Source of the DNA: Sternotherus odoratus
Lineage: Eukaryota; Chordata; Testudines; Kinosternidae
Reading direction: 5' to 3'
DNA: 64,000 nt
Assembly (NCBI GenBank): GCA_032164245.1
Contig: JAVMKO010000001.1
Location: 169,499,434-169,563,433 of the forward strand
Under the pieces are notes generated by a model. It was not told the DNA's origin. It searched no databases and saw nothing but the letters and a program-made list of their open reading frames with translations. A program made the position numbers and the translations under genes. Shown here in pieces: positions 11,701 through 21,190 of this stretch (its first letter is position 1; every line of letters starts with the position of its first letter).

Positions 11701-14700
11701 CCCTCTCTCCCCACAATGGCTGCTGGGGAACTATCATTTCAGTGGTTCCTGATAGAAAATTAAAAATTTTCAACAAATTCTGTAAAAAGGGTTTTTTCAA
11801 GGAAAAATGATTCCAGGAAAAAATTCTGATGAATCTATTTTGCACTTCTATAATACCTTAGTCCAAGGATCACAAAGTACTGTTATGCATTTAATCTTTG
11901 ATCTTGTTTAAATACTTTGCTCCTCAGTTTCCTACTTATGTCCATTCCTTTAAGAATTTGTAAATCTGTTTAAAAAAATTGTAGCTGAGGCTTGCGTGAA
12001 GTGTGCTTTACTCGTCTGCTCACAGCTTATAGTTGGCAGTAACACATTTCTGACTAGCGATGCCACATTTGGCATTACAGCTTAAAAAAAAAATTGACTT
12101 TCTGTGTTTGGTGAGAGCACATGCCAACTCTCTCAGGGTTTCCGAATGTGTGCTCAAATCATGGCTTTAAGCAATGTTGTAGTAGGAATGCACTTGCTGA
12201 GCTTGTCTTTGTTTGTTGTTTAACTATTTTTACAATGCTTCTCAATACGTTACAAAGTTCAGAGTTACAGAATAATGCACATAGTTAAACTTGTCATAGG
12301 ACTGTTTGCTGCCATATGTACACTATCTATATTGTACTTATTGGTATGCAATATCCTTTTCTGCACACTAACTATTAACTAAAATTAGACATTAACTAGG
12401 GCTGGGCATTTGGATCTCTAGTCAAATATTGTAAAACAGTTGACCATTGTTGACATTTATTTTAAAGCATAATTTTATTAGACTGGTAACAGTAACCAAG
12501 AATAAGTGTTGGCATTTGGAGAAGCAGGACTTCATATGTTCCTTGTAAACACAGGCAATGCAGAGGGAGGGTCACATCATGCCTCACTCCCCCCCCCAGT
12601 GCAAGCTGCCTTTGCATGGCTTGTTCTCCTTGGTCTGCCAGCAGGGGAGAAGCACTCTGTCTGCTGTGCTCCTCCTCCCCACCCCCAGGCACTTCCAGAT
12701 CACTCAGCCCCTCTCCCCAGCATCCAGGCCTGGGTAGGAAGTTAAGGGGGCAGTATGGAGCTGCTTCTCACGCTGACTGACTCCATTCAGGGTTGCGGTC
12801 TGCAAGAGCCTGGACCGGGAGGCGGTGGTGGCCTGCTCCCTCCACTCCCCGCCCAGGCCTGGCTGCCAGGGGCAGAGGCTGAGCAAGCTGGAAATGTGCC
12901 GGGGGGGGGGGGGGGAAGGGCAGCAGAAGGGCAGAGCGCCCCCCCCCCCATTTCAGGGAGAGTGCAGCAGTCCCAGCCCAGACAGAGTGGGGCATTGTGG
13001 GGGAAGGTACCGAAAGCAAGGTCTCTGCTCTGTCGGAGATAGGGGCACTGCCTGTGCCCTTCCCCCTGCTAAGATGTCAGTGAAGGCATGGAAGCTCCAG
13101 GGAGATGCTGGAGCTGGCCCCAGCCCAGTCTAGGGTCCTATGCTCCCCACTCGTATGGCCTGAACACCCCACCCCCTCCCCCAGGTGCCAGCGGGATTGG
13201 TTGCCCTGTGCCAGGGAAGTGGGGCTAGAAAATTCCTCCCAGAGGTGACACATGGGGCAGTCATGTGGCTCCTCACTTTACCTTGTGCCCCCCATTATCA
13301 GCAGGCATAGGTTGTCTCTGCTTGTAAACAAACAAGAGTACATCAGAGAAAATAAATCTGACTCCATAGTTAATTTCGGCCCCCAACTGGAACGTCCTCA
13401 GGACTCTGAACTTTAACTAGTGGTTCAAGTCAGAAAGGGACAGCAGATGGACACAGTAGTCTCAGCTGGCTGCCTCAGCATGATGTGGCAATTTAGAGTG
13501 ATTTTATCTGACCAATACAGCAACACAAATTTTCATTGGCAAGGAGAGATGCATGAAATCTTTAGACTTTTCTTAAGGAAAACACGCTCATCCTAATGTA
13601 AAGCCATCCTAGACTATATAGATGTTAACAGACAATCTGCCTACACTAGTCTGTAAGTAAACAGACAGTTAGTTATTTCAGCAGTGAAACACTGGAGGAT
13701 GTAATCAGTAGAAGAGAAGCTCATGACAAAGGAAAGACAAATAGTAAAATAACTGGGTTTGCACAGATGCCACTGAACTGAATTTGTTCCAGTATATCCA
13801 AGATCATCTTATGATGCAGAAATAAGCCCTCTCTCCATCACCTTTGAACACTTGATAAAACTCTACCTTGTCAAAAGCCAGCACAAATGAATATGCAAGA
13901 ATGGTTTATGGATATGTCAGAGCTGTCCCAGTAAACACCATGAAAGCAATTACGTTGGATTCAAAACAAATCTCTATCAAAAAGGGGAACTTCCATATCC
14001 ACCGAACTTGAGTAGAGGAGGAAGGGAAGGGATTTTATATAAGTAATTTCATTAGCGATGTCTGTATTGCCTTAAATATTATCACGCCTTTTGGTGTTTG
14101 CATACCTGTTTCTATCTTACTCATCTTTTTGCTTTGTTTGATCCTGCGGTAGCAATAATAATCTTGGATTTAGAGCACTAATCTGTTGCCACAAATTTGG
14201 CAGCAGGACTTTCCTGCAGGATCACATGAGAATAGAAGATAACCTGTAAAGGAAAAGTCCTTATTTAACCATCTTCAAATTAAAAATGTGAAAGGTAAAA
14301 GAAATTGCATCTAAATGTGTACATTTCTTGCCGTAGGTCAAATCCGTAAGTATATTTTAATAAGTCAGATCTCACAGTGGTGGATGTCATGTTTTCCCGT
14401 GACCATGGAGCCAAAACTCTGTCCTTGTTTACACCCTAGTTTGGCTAGAGGCTTCATAGATTTAACTGAGGACAGAACTTGGCCCTCTGGGTCTTCTGTA
14501 TAAATAGCAATTGTTAACCCCAAGATACTGAAATTCAGTTTAGAAAAGCAAGAGCTCATTACTTCAGTCAACATCACTTACTGTAAATGGTTAATTTTAC
14601 TATTGACCTTTATCACTTGATGTAGGAACACATCTAAGAATGGACAGCAATAACCTCCCAGAGCTAAATGTTGCATACTAAGCATGTATTTTAAAAAAAA

Positions 14701-15890
14701 TTACTTCTTGAAAGAGAGATTCTTAAGAGTTAGGCATGCCCCTTTCAAGAATTAAGAGACCTACATTTTACAGGGTCTGTTCTTCACTCAGCACCCCTCC
14801 ATTTCCTTTCTTTGACTTGACTGGCAATCTTTATCAACATCATGGAGAAACTAGATCCCTTCCCTCTTCAAGATGAAAACCAGTGTGTCCTTTTGGGTCA
14901 GATCCTGAAGTTATTAATCAGGAGGAACTTCCATTGATATCAGAGGACTGCCAAATTAAGCCCCTCTCTATTACTTAGTTTGTCCTCCAAGCTGCAAACC
15001 TCTTAATAGTTCTTACATTTTGCTTTTCTGGGACTAGATCTTTCCAAGTGAGAGGCAGCACCCTACTGAGTGACATTTTAAAAGGTCTAGCTACATTTTA
15101 AGGAAGAAAAGTGTCTCCTGACGGTGGTTCTAGGACCTATATGAAGTGAGTTTATGGTCTCGGGGACAAATTTTTAAAGGCATCTAGATGCCTAAGGATG
15201 CATATGGGAGCCTAGTAGAATTTTCAAAACCACCCAAGCAGGCCAGTTGCCTAACAGTCACTGGTTTTAGTGGTAGTTAGGGACCTCAGTCCATTTGGTC
15301 TTCAATCCATTTCTTGCTGGACAGGGGCCTTTATGAAGGGGAAAAGGGACGCCACAAACTGACACCTGGCAGAGAGGCCAAGGAGACTGAGGTATCCTTT
15401 CACTAACAGGAGGTCCTTCCAGATCAAGTTGAGACACCCTGATGGGGCAAAGGGGTTTGCACTGAATACAGTAAGAGCAACAACACTCTCATAAACAGAA
15501 GGCTTCATTCTCCAACTATATCAAATCCAGCACAACCAGATTCACAGTAAGGCATGAATGCACAACCCTAAACAAGTAGTCTCCTGGGGCAGACTGGATG
15601 CATCCTAGGATCTTGAATGTAGCGTATAGTGGAACCTCTAACAATATAGTGTTTGACAAAACTGAATGCCGTAGATTGGCTGTGGATTGGTGGACAGATA
15701 ACTTGGTTCAGTAAGGTAAAAGAACTCCCCTATCATCTCACTATTTATAGGGGTTAGCCCAGTAAATTACTTTATACGATCAGACAGGGCAACTAGCAAA
15801 GCATGTCGTCATTGCCAGCATGGGTCAATAAAGTGAGTTGAAGCTGTTTCCAACTAGCCCAATCTGGATTTTTAATGCAGCACCCCAAAT
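8701..15890. other. Intronic sequence, no gene recognised
   Basis: Mostly unique-looking intron. There are poly-G runs near 9505, 9790 and 10085 and a GC-richer patch at about 12560-13250 with runs of C and G. The open frames in that patch run across homopolymers in several frames on both strands, so they look like composition effects and not genes. A faint GAAA/TTTTC-rich stretch near 11740-11840 may be an old repeat. Confidence 0.5.
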
Positions 15891-16536
15891 GGATAATTAT
15901 AATGCAGTTGACCTAATATAGTTTAGTAAAGCATTTGACAATGTACTGCACAGAAAACTATTCACTATATCTCCAATATCTTAATGAAACTATTGGCTTG
16001 GAAATGGAAAGCTAAGAGTTATAGTAATGCATCAAGCTGGAAGGATATCAAGTGGACCACTTCAGGGTTCAGTAGAGGGAATAGCACTATTTAACATACT
16101 GTATTTATGACCTTGAGGTTATTTCGCTAGTGACAGGTACACCGCTCAGAAGTATAGATGCTTATACGTAGGCTTAGAAGGATTCAGTTTTTATCCATAA
16201 TGTTGACTTTGCTGTACACGCACAGTGATGAGAAAATATTTCCATTGATTTAAATGTACAGATAAACAAAATAAGAAAGTGCTGCTTGAAACAGAGTTTA
16301 AAGGATATGTACATTGTATATATTGATATGTTGACGGTTTTGTCGTAATGGTTATAAATAACTCTTCTGAATTTCAACATCTACTATTTAATTGTCTGAC
16401 CCCCCTACCTCTAATTTCCCACAACTGTGAAAATGTAATTGATACAAGTAAAGCTTAAATATTATCTATTGAAATATTAAAAATTTGAATTTTGCCAAGC
16501 CTAGTTATACAATAGATATAAAAGGCAATATTTAGA

Positions 16537-17088
16537 TCGGGGTGGCCAAACCTTTTTGGCCCGAGGGCCCCATTTGGATATGGAAATTGTATGGCGGGCC
16601 ATGAATGCTCACGAAATTGGGGTTGTGATATAGGAGAGCATGGAGGTGTGGGCTCTGGGGTGGGGTTGGGACTGAGGGGTTTGGGATGTAGGAGGGTGCT
16701 CTGAGCTGGGATTGAGGATTGAGGGGAGGGGAGGAGCAGGAGGCTGCTGCACGGGAGTGGCTTACCTGAAGCAGCTCCTGGATGCATGGCCAGGCGCCTC
16801 TGCACACTGGCCCATCCGCAGGCACTGCCCCTGCAGCTCCCATTGGCCGCAGTTCCCTGCCAGTGGGAGCTGCAGAGCCGATGCTTGGGGCATGGGCAGC
16901 ACACAGAGCTCCCTGGATGCCCCTAAACCTAAGACCTGGAGGGGGGACGTGCTGCTGTTTCCGGGAGCCACGCACAGCTGTAGCACCCAGGTGAGTAGCA
17001 GTTCTGGATCTGCAGCAGGAGCCAGAGGGCCAGATTAAATCAGCTGGTGGGCTGGACGTGCACCACAGGCTGTAGTTTCCCACCCCGC
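16537..17088. mobile_element. hAT-like non-autonomous element
   Basis: It starts TCGGGGTGGCCAAACC and ends GTAGTTTCCCACCCCGC, forming imperfect inverted ends of the CAGGGGTGGGCAAACT type seen in many turtle non-autonomous hAT elements. The interior is GC-rich, with CCATTGGCCG and related blocks. An exact 8-bp target duplication could not be confirmed. Long open frames inside it on both strands are not genes. Confidence 0.65.
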
Positions 17089-17165
17089 TCTAGATAGTAT
17101 AGGAGACTCGTTAAGAGAGATGGGGTTTACTGTAAGAACAAAATAGTGCACCTTGGGAAGAATAG

Positions 17166-17354
17166 AATCCAAGAGGTAGCCGTGTTAGTCTGGAATAGCA
17201 GACGTAACAGAGTCCTGTGGCACCTTAAAGACTAACTAAAGTATTGAAGCATAAGCTTTTGTGGGCTTGCATCTGACGAAGTGGGTATTGGCCCACGAAA
17301 GCTTATGCTTCAATACTTTAGTTAGTCTTTAAGGTGCCACAGGACTCTTTGTTA
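17166..17354. mobile_element. Palindromic SINE-like retroposon with 15-bp TSD
   Basis: The unit is flanked by identical 15-bp copies CCTTGGGAAGAATAG at 17151-17165 and 17355-17369. Inside, 17205-17266 and 17291-17354 are near-perfect inverted arms of about 60 bp, including GGCACCTTAAAGACTAACTA and its complement, separated by a loop of about 24 bp. The 'gccgtgttagtctg' head and 'gcataagctttt' block belong to a repeat common in turtle and crocodilian DNA. A 15-bp duplication fits target-primed reverse transcription, not a hAT (8 bp) or Harbinger (3 bp) transposon. Confidence 0.75.
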
Positions 17355-17480
17355 CCTTGGGAAGAATAGTTTTCCACACAGATCAAGACACCATGCAAAG
17401 GAATTAGTTTAGTGGACCAGATGTTTTTCCAAGAGATTTCCTAGGGTCATGGCTGGATGGTACAAAAACATCGGGCTGAG

Positions 17481-18485
17481 AGTGGTTCATCTCCTTCTAC
17501 CTGTACCTCCATGCCCCCCATCTTAAATTTCTTACACTTTCAAATCAGTATCTGCCTATCCATCATCTGCTCCTTTCTACACTTGAGCTAGTTTTATGGC
17601 CAGAGTAGCATAGAAACAGAGTGAAGGACATAGGAGCTGCCTGTAATACTTTAGTATAGATTTATCCATTTGATTGTTACTGTGTTTTTTATTATACAAT
17701 TAAACAGAGTTAATTATCGCAGGAGCTAACTGCCCATAGGCAAGAAAATGGACAGTCAGTTCAGATGTCCTTTGACACTGCAGGTGTCATTCCCTTTGAA
17801 GTTACTTCTTATCATGCTAAGTTCTATACTCTGGCTTGGCACAGACAAGGGGTGAAATGTGCAGCTAGCCATAAATAGTGAGGCATGGGTGATGGTTATG
17901 CTTAACGCTACAATAGCACAGCTGTACCACTGCAGCTGTGCCACTATAGTTCTTCAGTGTAGACCCTTGCTACAGCAACAGGAAGGGTTCTCTTGTTACT
18001 GTAGTTAATTGACCTGCTATAATTTTTAAGAAAATGAGCATCGGTTGCTCAACCCCATTCAGAAGGGCCAGTAGACTGTGTTTTGTCTAGTCCCTATCCT
18101 CTGACCTGTCCAGCATGGGTGACCTTGTCAGGAGCTAAAACTCCTGCTGACATAGCTCTTGGAGGGGGGGAGGGGTGTATTTGACACACATGAGCCTTCC
18201 CTCTCTGTCAAGGTACAGTCCCCAGGGAAGGACAGTGTATTATCCTTTGGCTAAAGGGAAAATGAGTCTTCTGGTGTCCAAATAAGATACCACTACCTTT
18301 TTATATATGAAATAAAATCATTAAGCCAGTAGTCTATGTAGACTTTGGATAAAGTTCAGCCTGTATTTTAAATAGTCTGTTTTATATCCCTCGGTCCCCT
18401 CAGTGCAGTTAGACTGTTCTGGTCTTTTCTCTAAAGGGGGGGGGAGGGAAGACAGCAGTAGCAACACCTGATTTGCAATACTTTG
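17481..18485. other. Intronic sequence, no gene recognised
   Basis: Unique-looking intron. A short stretch near 17900-17975 (CAGCTGTACCACTGCAGCTG ... GTGTAGACCC) resembles the end of a turtle MITE, but boundaries are not clear. Confidence 0.45.
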
Positions 18486-18668
18486 TTCTTCTTCGAGTGC
18501 TTGCTCATGTCCATTCCCATATGTGTGTGCGCGCCGCGCATGCACGATTCCGGAAAAGCTTTCTCCCTAGCGGTACCCGTAGGGTCGGCAGGGGCGACCC
18601 CTGGAGTGGCGCCGATATGGCAATGTATATAAGCCCCTGCCGACCCACCCCCCGCTCAGTTCCTTCTT
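18486..18668 (+). repeat. DIRS left inverted terminal repeat
   Basis: It begins TTCTTCTTCGAGTGCTTGC and runs through GCGCGCCGCGCATGCACG to CTCAGTTCCTTCTT. It is the near-perfect reverse complement of 24319-24505. It contains the likely element promoter. Confidence 0.92.
18626..18633 (+). promoter_or_regulatory. TATA box of DIRS left repeat
   Basis: TATATAAG sits inside the left terminal repeat, about 225 bp upstream of the Gag ATG. A transcript would be expected to start around 18655-18665. The mirrored copy in the right repeat (about 24355-24362) would drive antisense transcription back into the element. Promoter use is inference. Confidence 0.6.
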
Positions 18669-18859
18669 TCCGTTATTGACGGTTGCTGGAACAGCTTCTC
18701 TATCTCTCACCGAGTTCTTAGCGGTATCGTTTTATCGTTCCTTGTTAATAATTAGTTATTCGTTAGTTAGTGTTAATTAGTGTTAATTCGTTCTAACAGT
18801 AGGTAGTATAGTATAGTTCTTAGCATAGTAGTAGTTCCACAGTTCATCGGCGCCGGGGC

Positions 18860-21190
18860 ATGCCTCGTGCGCCGGGCTTCAAAGTTTGCGAGGGCTGCGG
18901 AAAGCCGATGCCCGTCAGCGACCCGCACTCTGAGTGCCTTAAGTGTCTGGGAGAGGGCCATCAGGCAGATCGTTGTGCGATTTGTAGATCGTTCAAACCT
19001 CGCACTAAAAAGGAAAGGGACTCTCGCCTGAGGCTCATATTGATGGAGTCGGCACTGCAGCCCCAACAACAGCCTCCACAGGAGAGCAGAAGTGCTCCGG
19101 CGTCGGTGAGGACCCCGGTGGCACCAAAGGCTAATTCTAAGAAGCACCGGCACCGTTCCCCGCACCGGTCCGGTACCTCGAGACGGCACCGGTCGCAATC
19201 TCCGGTGCCGGTTAAGAAACCAAGAGGCCGTTCCCCTGGTCGGAAGACACAAGGGGAACCAGCCGCGGCACGGCATTCCTCGGGTCGCTCTGACGAGTCC
19301 CGTAGGCTGCCTGTACCTTCTACCGAGTTGAGGGAACGAATCCCCCTCGGTGCCGCTCCATCCCCTCAAGGGGTCTTCGAGGAGATCACGATGCCCACGA
19401 CCCCGGACATCTTCGAAGCGGCACAGGATTTTATATCTCTAACGAGGGAGGCGGCCCCACCACCGGCACCGATCCCTTTCGCAGTGCCGGCGCCGGTGCC
19501 CACGACGGTGGTGCCAATAATCACGCAGGCATCGGCACCGTCGATACCTCCAGCCACGGTACCGTCCGTTTCGACGCCAGACGTGCGGCCCGGTCCGGCA
19601 CCGTCTACCGGGGTAAAGCAGGAGAGGGACATTTCGGCACCGGAGGCCCGAATAATTCCCGCTCCGACACTTGCGGCACCGGAAAGGGGCCGATGGCGCA
19701 TGGACTCGTTGGGCAGGCTCACGGCACCGGATGGTACGGCACCGCCGTGGCCTGCTTCGGACTACTCCTCAGAGTCGGACGCGCCGTCTTCTCGATCGGA
19801 CCGCTCCCGGCGCTCGTCTCACTCACACCATCATTCCCGGCACCGCAAACCGTCGCGGCACAGGAGCCCGGCACCGTGGGTTCCACACAATCAGGGGCCG
19901 TTTCAGTGGCCCTTTTGGACTCCCTGGGCGTATCCCCAGGCCCAGGGTCCATCCTCGACAGCTGCCTCACTGCCGTCAGTGCCACGAGGGCCTCCAACGG
20001 CTACAATATCGGTACCTCCCTCGGGACCGGAGGAGGCGATGCCAGGAACATCAAGGGATGACAGACCACCCCCCTCGCTGTCCCACGACGAGCAGGAGGC
20101 TGCTGCCCAGGACCCTTTGATAACTGGGCCCCAGGAGGCAGCGGGTTTCGCGGCCTCATCCTCTTCCTCCCCAGATGAGGCCGTAGCGGGGTCCTCCTCA
20201 CCGACCCTTCCGCCGATGGACTTGAAGGGCCACCAGGACCTCCTCCGTCGGGTAGCCCAGAACCTAAACCTCCCAGCGGAAGAAGTGGAGGAGGAGGCTG
20301 ACCCGACAGTGGACATTTTGTCATCGGCTGGTCCCACAAGAGTCGCCCTACCTTTTGTTAAGAAGGTCACGTCGATGGCAGATACGCTTTGGCAGACACC
20401 TTCCTCCATCCCACTGACCGCGAAAGGCGTAGAAAGAAGGTATTTTGCGCCCCGTACGGGCTCTGAACATCTTTTCACGCACCCACAGCCAGGCTCCCTC
20501 GTGGCGGACGCGGTCAACCACAGGGAGCGCCAAGGGCAAACGGGGTCAACCCCCAGGTCCTTTGAGGCAAAGAAACTGGACCTTCTAGGAAGGAAGGTGT
20601 ATTCTTCTGGGGCACTTCAATTGCGTATCTCAAACCAGCAGACCGCGCTGAGTAGGTACGCTTTTAACACCTGGGCAGCCATGTCAAAGTTCAAGGACAA
20701 GTTGCCAAGCGACTCTGGGTCTGAATTTAAGGCCATCATGGAGGAGGGCCAGCTGGTTTCCAGGGCGGCTCTGCAGGCAGCCCTGGACTCAGTGGATGCT
20801 TCGGCACGGACTATGGCAACAGCCATAGCGATGCGTAGGGGGGCCTGGCTGCAAGTTTCGGGGATTCCGCCTCCGGTCCAGGCTTCCATTCAGGATTTGC
20901 CATTTGATAAGAAGGGCCTCTTCTCGGAAGACACCGATAAGAGATTGCAGTCTATGAAAGACTCCAGGGCCATGTTGAGGTCACTGGGTCTGCATACGCC
21001 GCAGACCGTTCGTAGACCCTTTAGGCCCCCTCCTGTAGCCCAACCGCGCCCATTCCCTGCACCTCCTAGACGAGACCAGATTAGGAGGGGAGGTAGGGGC
21101 AATGGCAGGGGTCGCCCTCGACCAGCCCCTAGGCAAGGGCAGCATAATTTGGGCCCCAGGCAACAGTCAGGCGACAGGCAGAACTTTTGA
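18860..21190 (+). CDS. DIRS ORF1, Gag-like zinc-knuckle protein
   Basis: This 776-residue open frame is the presumed nucleic-acid-binding structural protein of the element. A CX2CX4HX4C zinc knuckle is visible at C26, C29, H34 and C39, with further cysteines at 10, 13 and 42. Residues of about 80-400 are Pro/Ser/Arg-rich and low complexity, with RHR repeats. The last 40 residues are RGG-like (GRGNGRGRPRP), which suits RNA binding. The ATG lies about 190 bp behind the left repeat. The 3' end overlaps the RT ORF by 89 bp in another frame. No stop or frameshift interrupts it. The function is assigned from position and the knuckle; the rest has no recognised fold. Confidence 0.85.
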   Translation: MPRAPGFKVCEGCGKPMPVSDPHSECLKCLGEGHQADRCAICRSFKPRTKKERDSRLRLILMESALQPQQQPPQESRSAPASVRTPVAPKANSKKHRHRSPHRSGTSRRHRSQSPVPVKKPRGRSPGRKTQGEPAAARHSSGRSDESRRLPVPSTELRERIPLGAAPSPQGVFEEITMPTTPDIFEAAQDFISLTREAAPPPAPIPFAVPAPVPTTVVPIITQASAPSIPPATVPSVSTPDVRPGPAPSTGVKQERDISAPEARIIPAPTLAAPERGRWRMDSLGRLTAPDGTAPPWPASDYSSESDAPSSRSDRSRRSSHSHHHSRHRKPSRHRSPAPWVPHNQGPFQWPFWTPWAYPQAQGPSSTAASLPSVPRGPPTATISVPPSGPEEAMPGTSRDDRPPPSLSHDEQEAAAQDPLITGPQEAAGFAASSSSSPDEAVAGSSSPTLPPMDLKGHQDLLRRVAQNLNLPAEEVEEEADPTVDILSSAGPTRVALPFVKKVTSMADTLWQTPSSIPLTAKGVERRYFAPRTGSEHLFTHPQPGSLVADAVNHRERQGQTGSTPRSFEAKKLDLLGRKVYSSGALQLRISNQQTALSRYAFNTWAAMSKFKDKLPSDSGSEFKAIMEEGQLVSRAALQAALDSVDASARTMATAIAMRRGAWLQVSGIPPPVQASIQDLPFDKKGLFSEDTDKRLQSMKDSRAMLRSLGLHTPQTVRRPFRPPPVAQPRPFPAPPRRDQIRRGGRGNGRGRPRPAPRQGQHNLGPRQQSGDRQNF

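Larger units (their letters stand above)
15890..17480 (+). mobile_element. Decayed CR1/L3-type LINE remnant, interrupted
   Basis: Around 15905-15965 the translation gives an SKAFD-like block (conceptually FSKAFDNVLHRKL). Around 16050-16115 it gives SGPLQGSVEGIALFNILYL, matching the GVPQGSVLGP..LFNIYI block of CR1-clade reverse transcriptase. At about 17135-17165 and 17370-17400 there is an NK.DKC.VLHLG-like downstream block. Many stops and frame changes mark it as old. It has been invaded by a hAT-like element (16537-17088) and by a SINE-like unit (17166-17354). Confidence 0.65.

Noticed and set aside
12560..13250. GC-rich patch with overlapping frames, possible CpG island or exon
   Set aside because: Few CpG dinucleotides, many homopolymer runs, and frames open on both strands; no splice-consistent exon was recognised.
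16455..17083. Minus-strand frames of 149 and 183 codons
   Set aside because: They coincide with the GC-rich hAT-like element at 16537-17088; products are low-complexity Pro/Ser/Ala sequence.
18773..20517. Minus-strand frames of 198 and 204 codons inside the DIRS element
   Set aside because: They are antisense shadows of the GC-rich Gag ORF, with no recognised domain.
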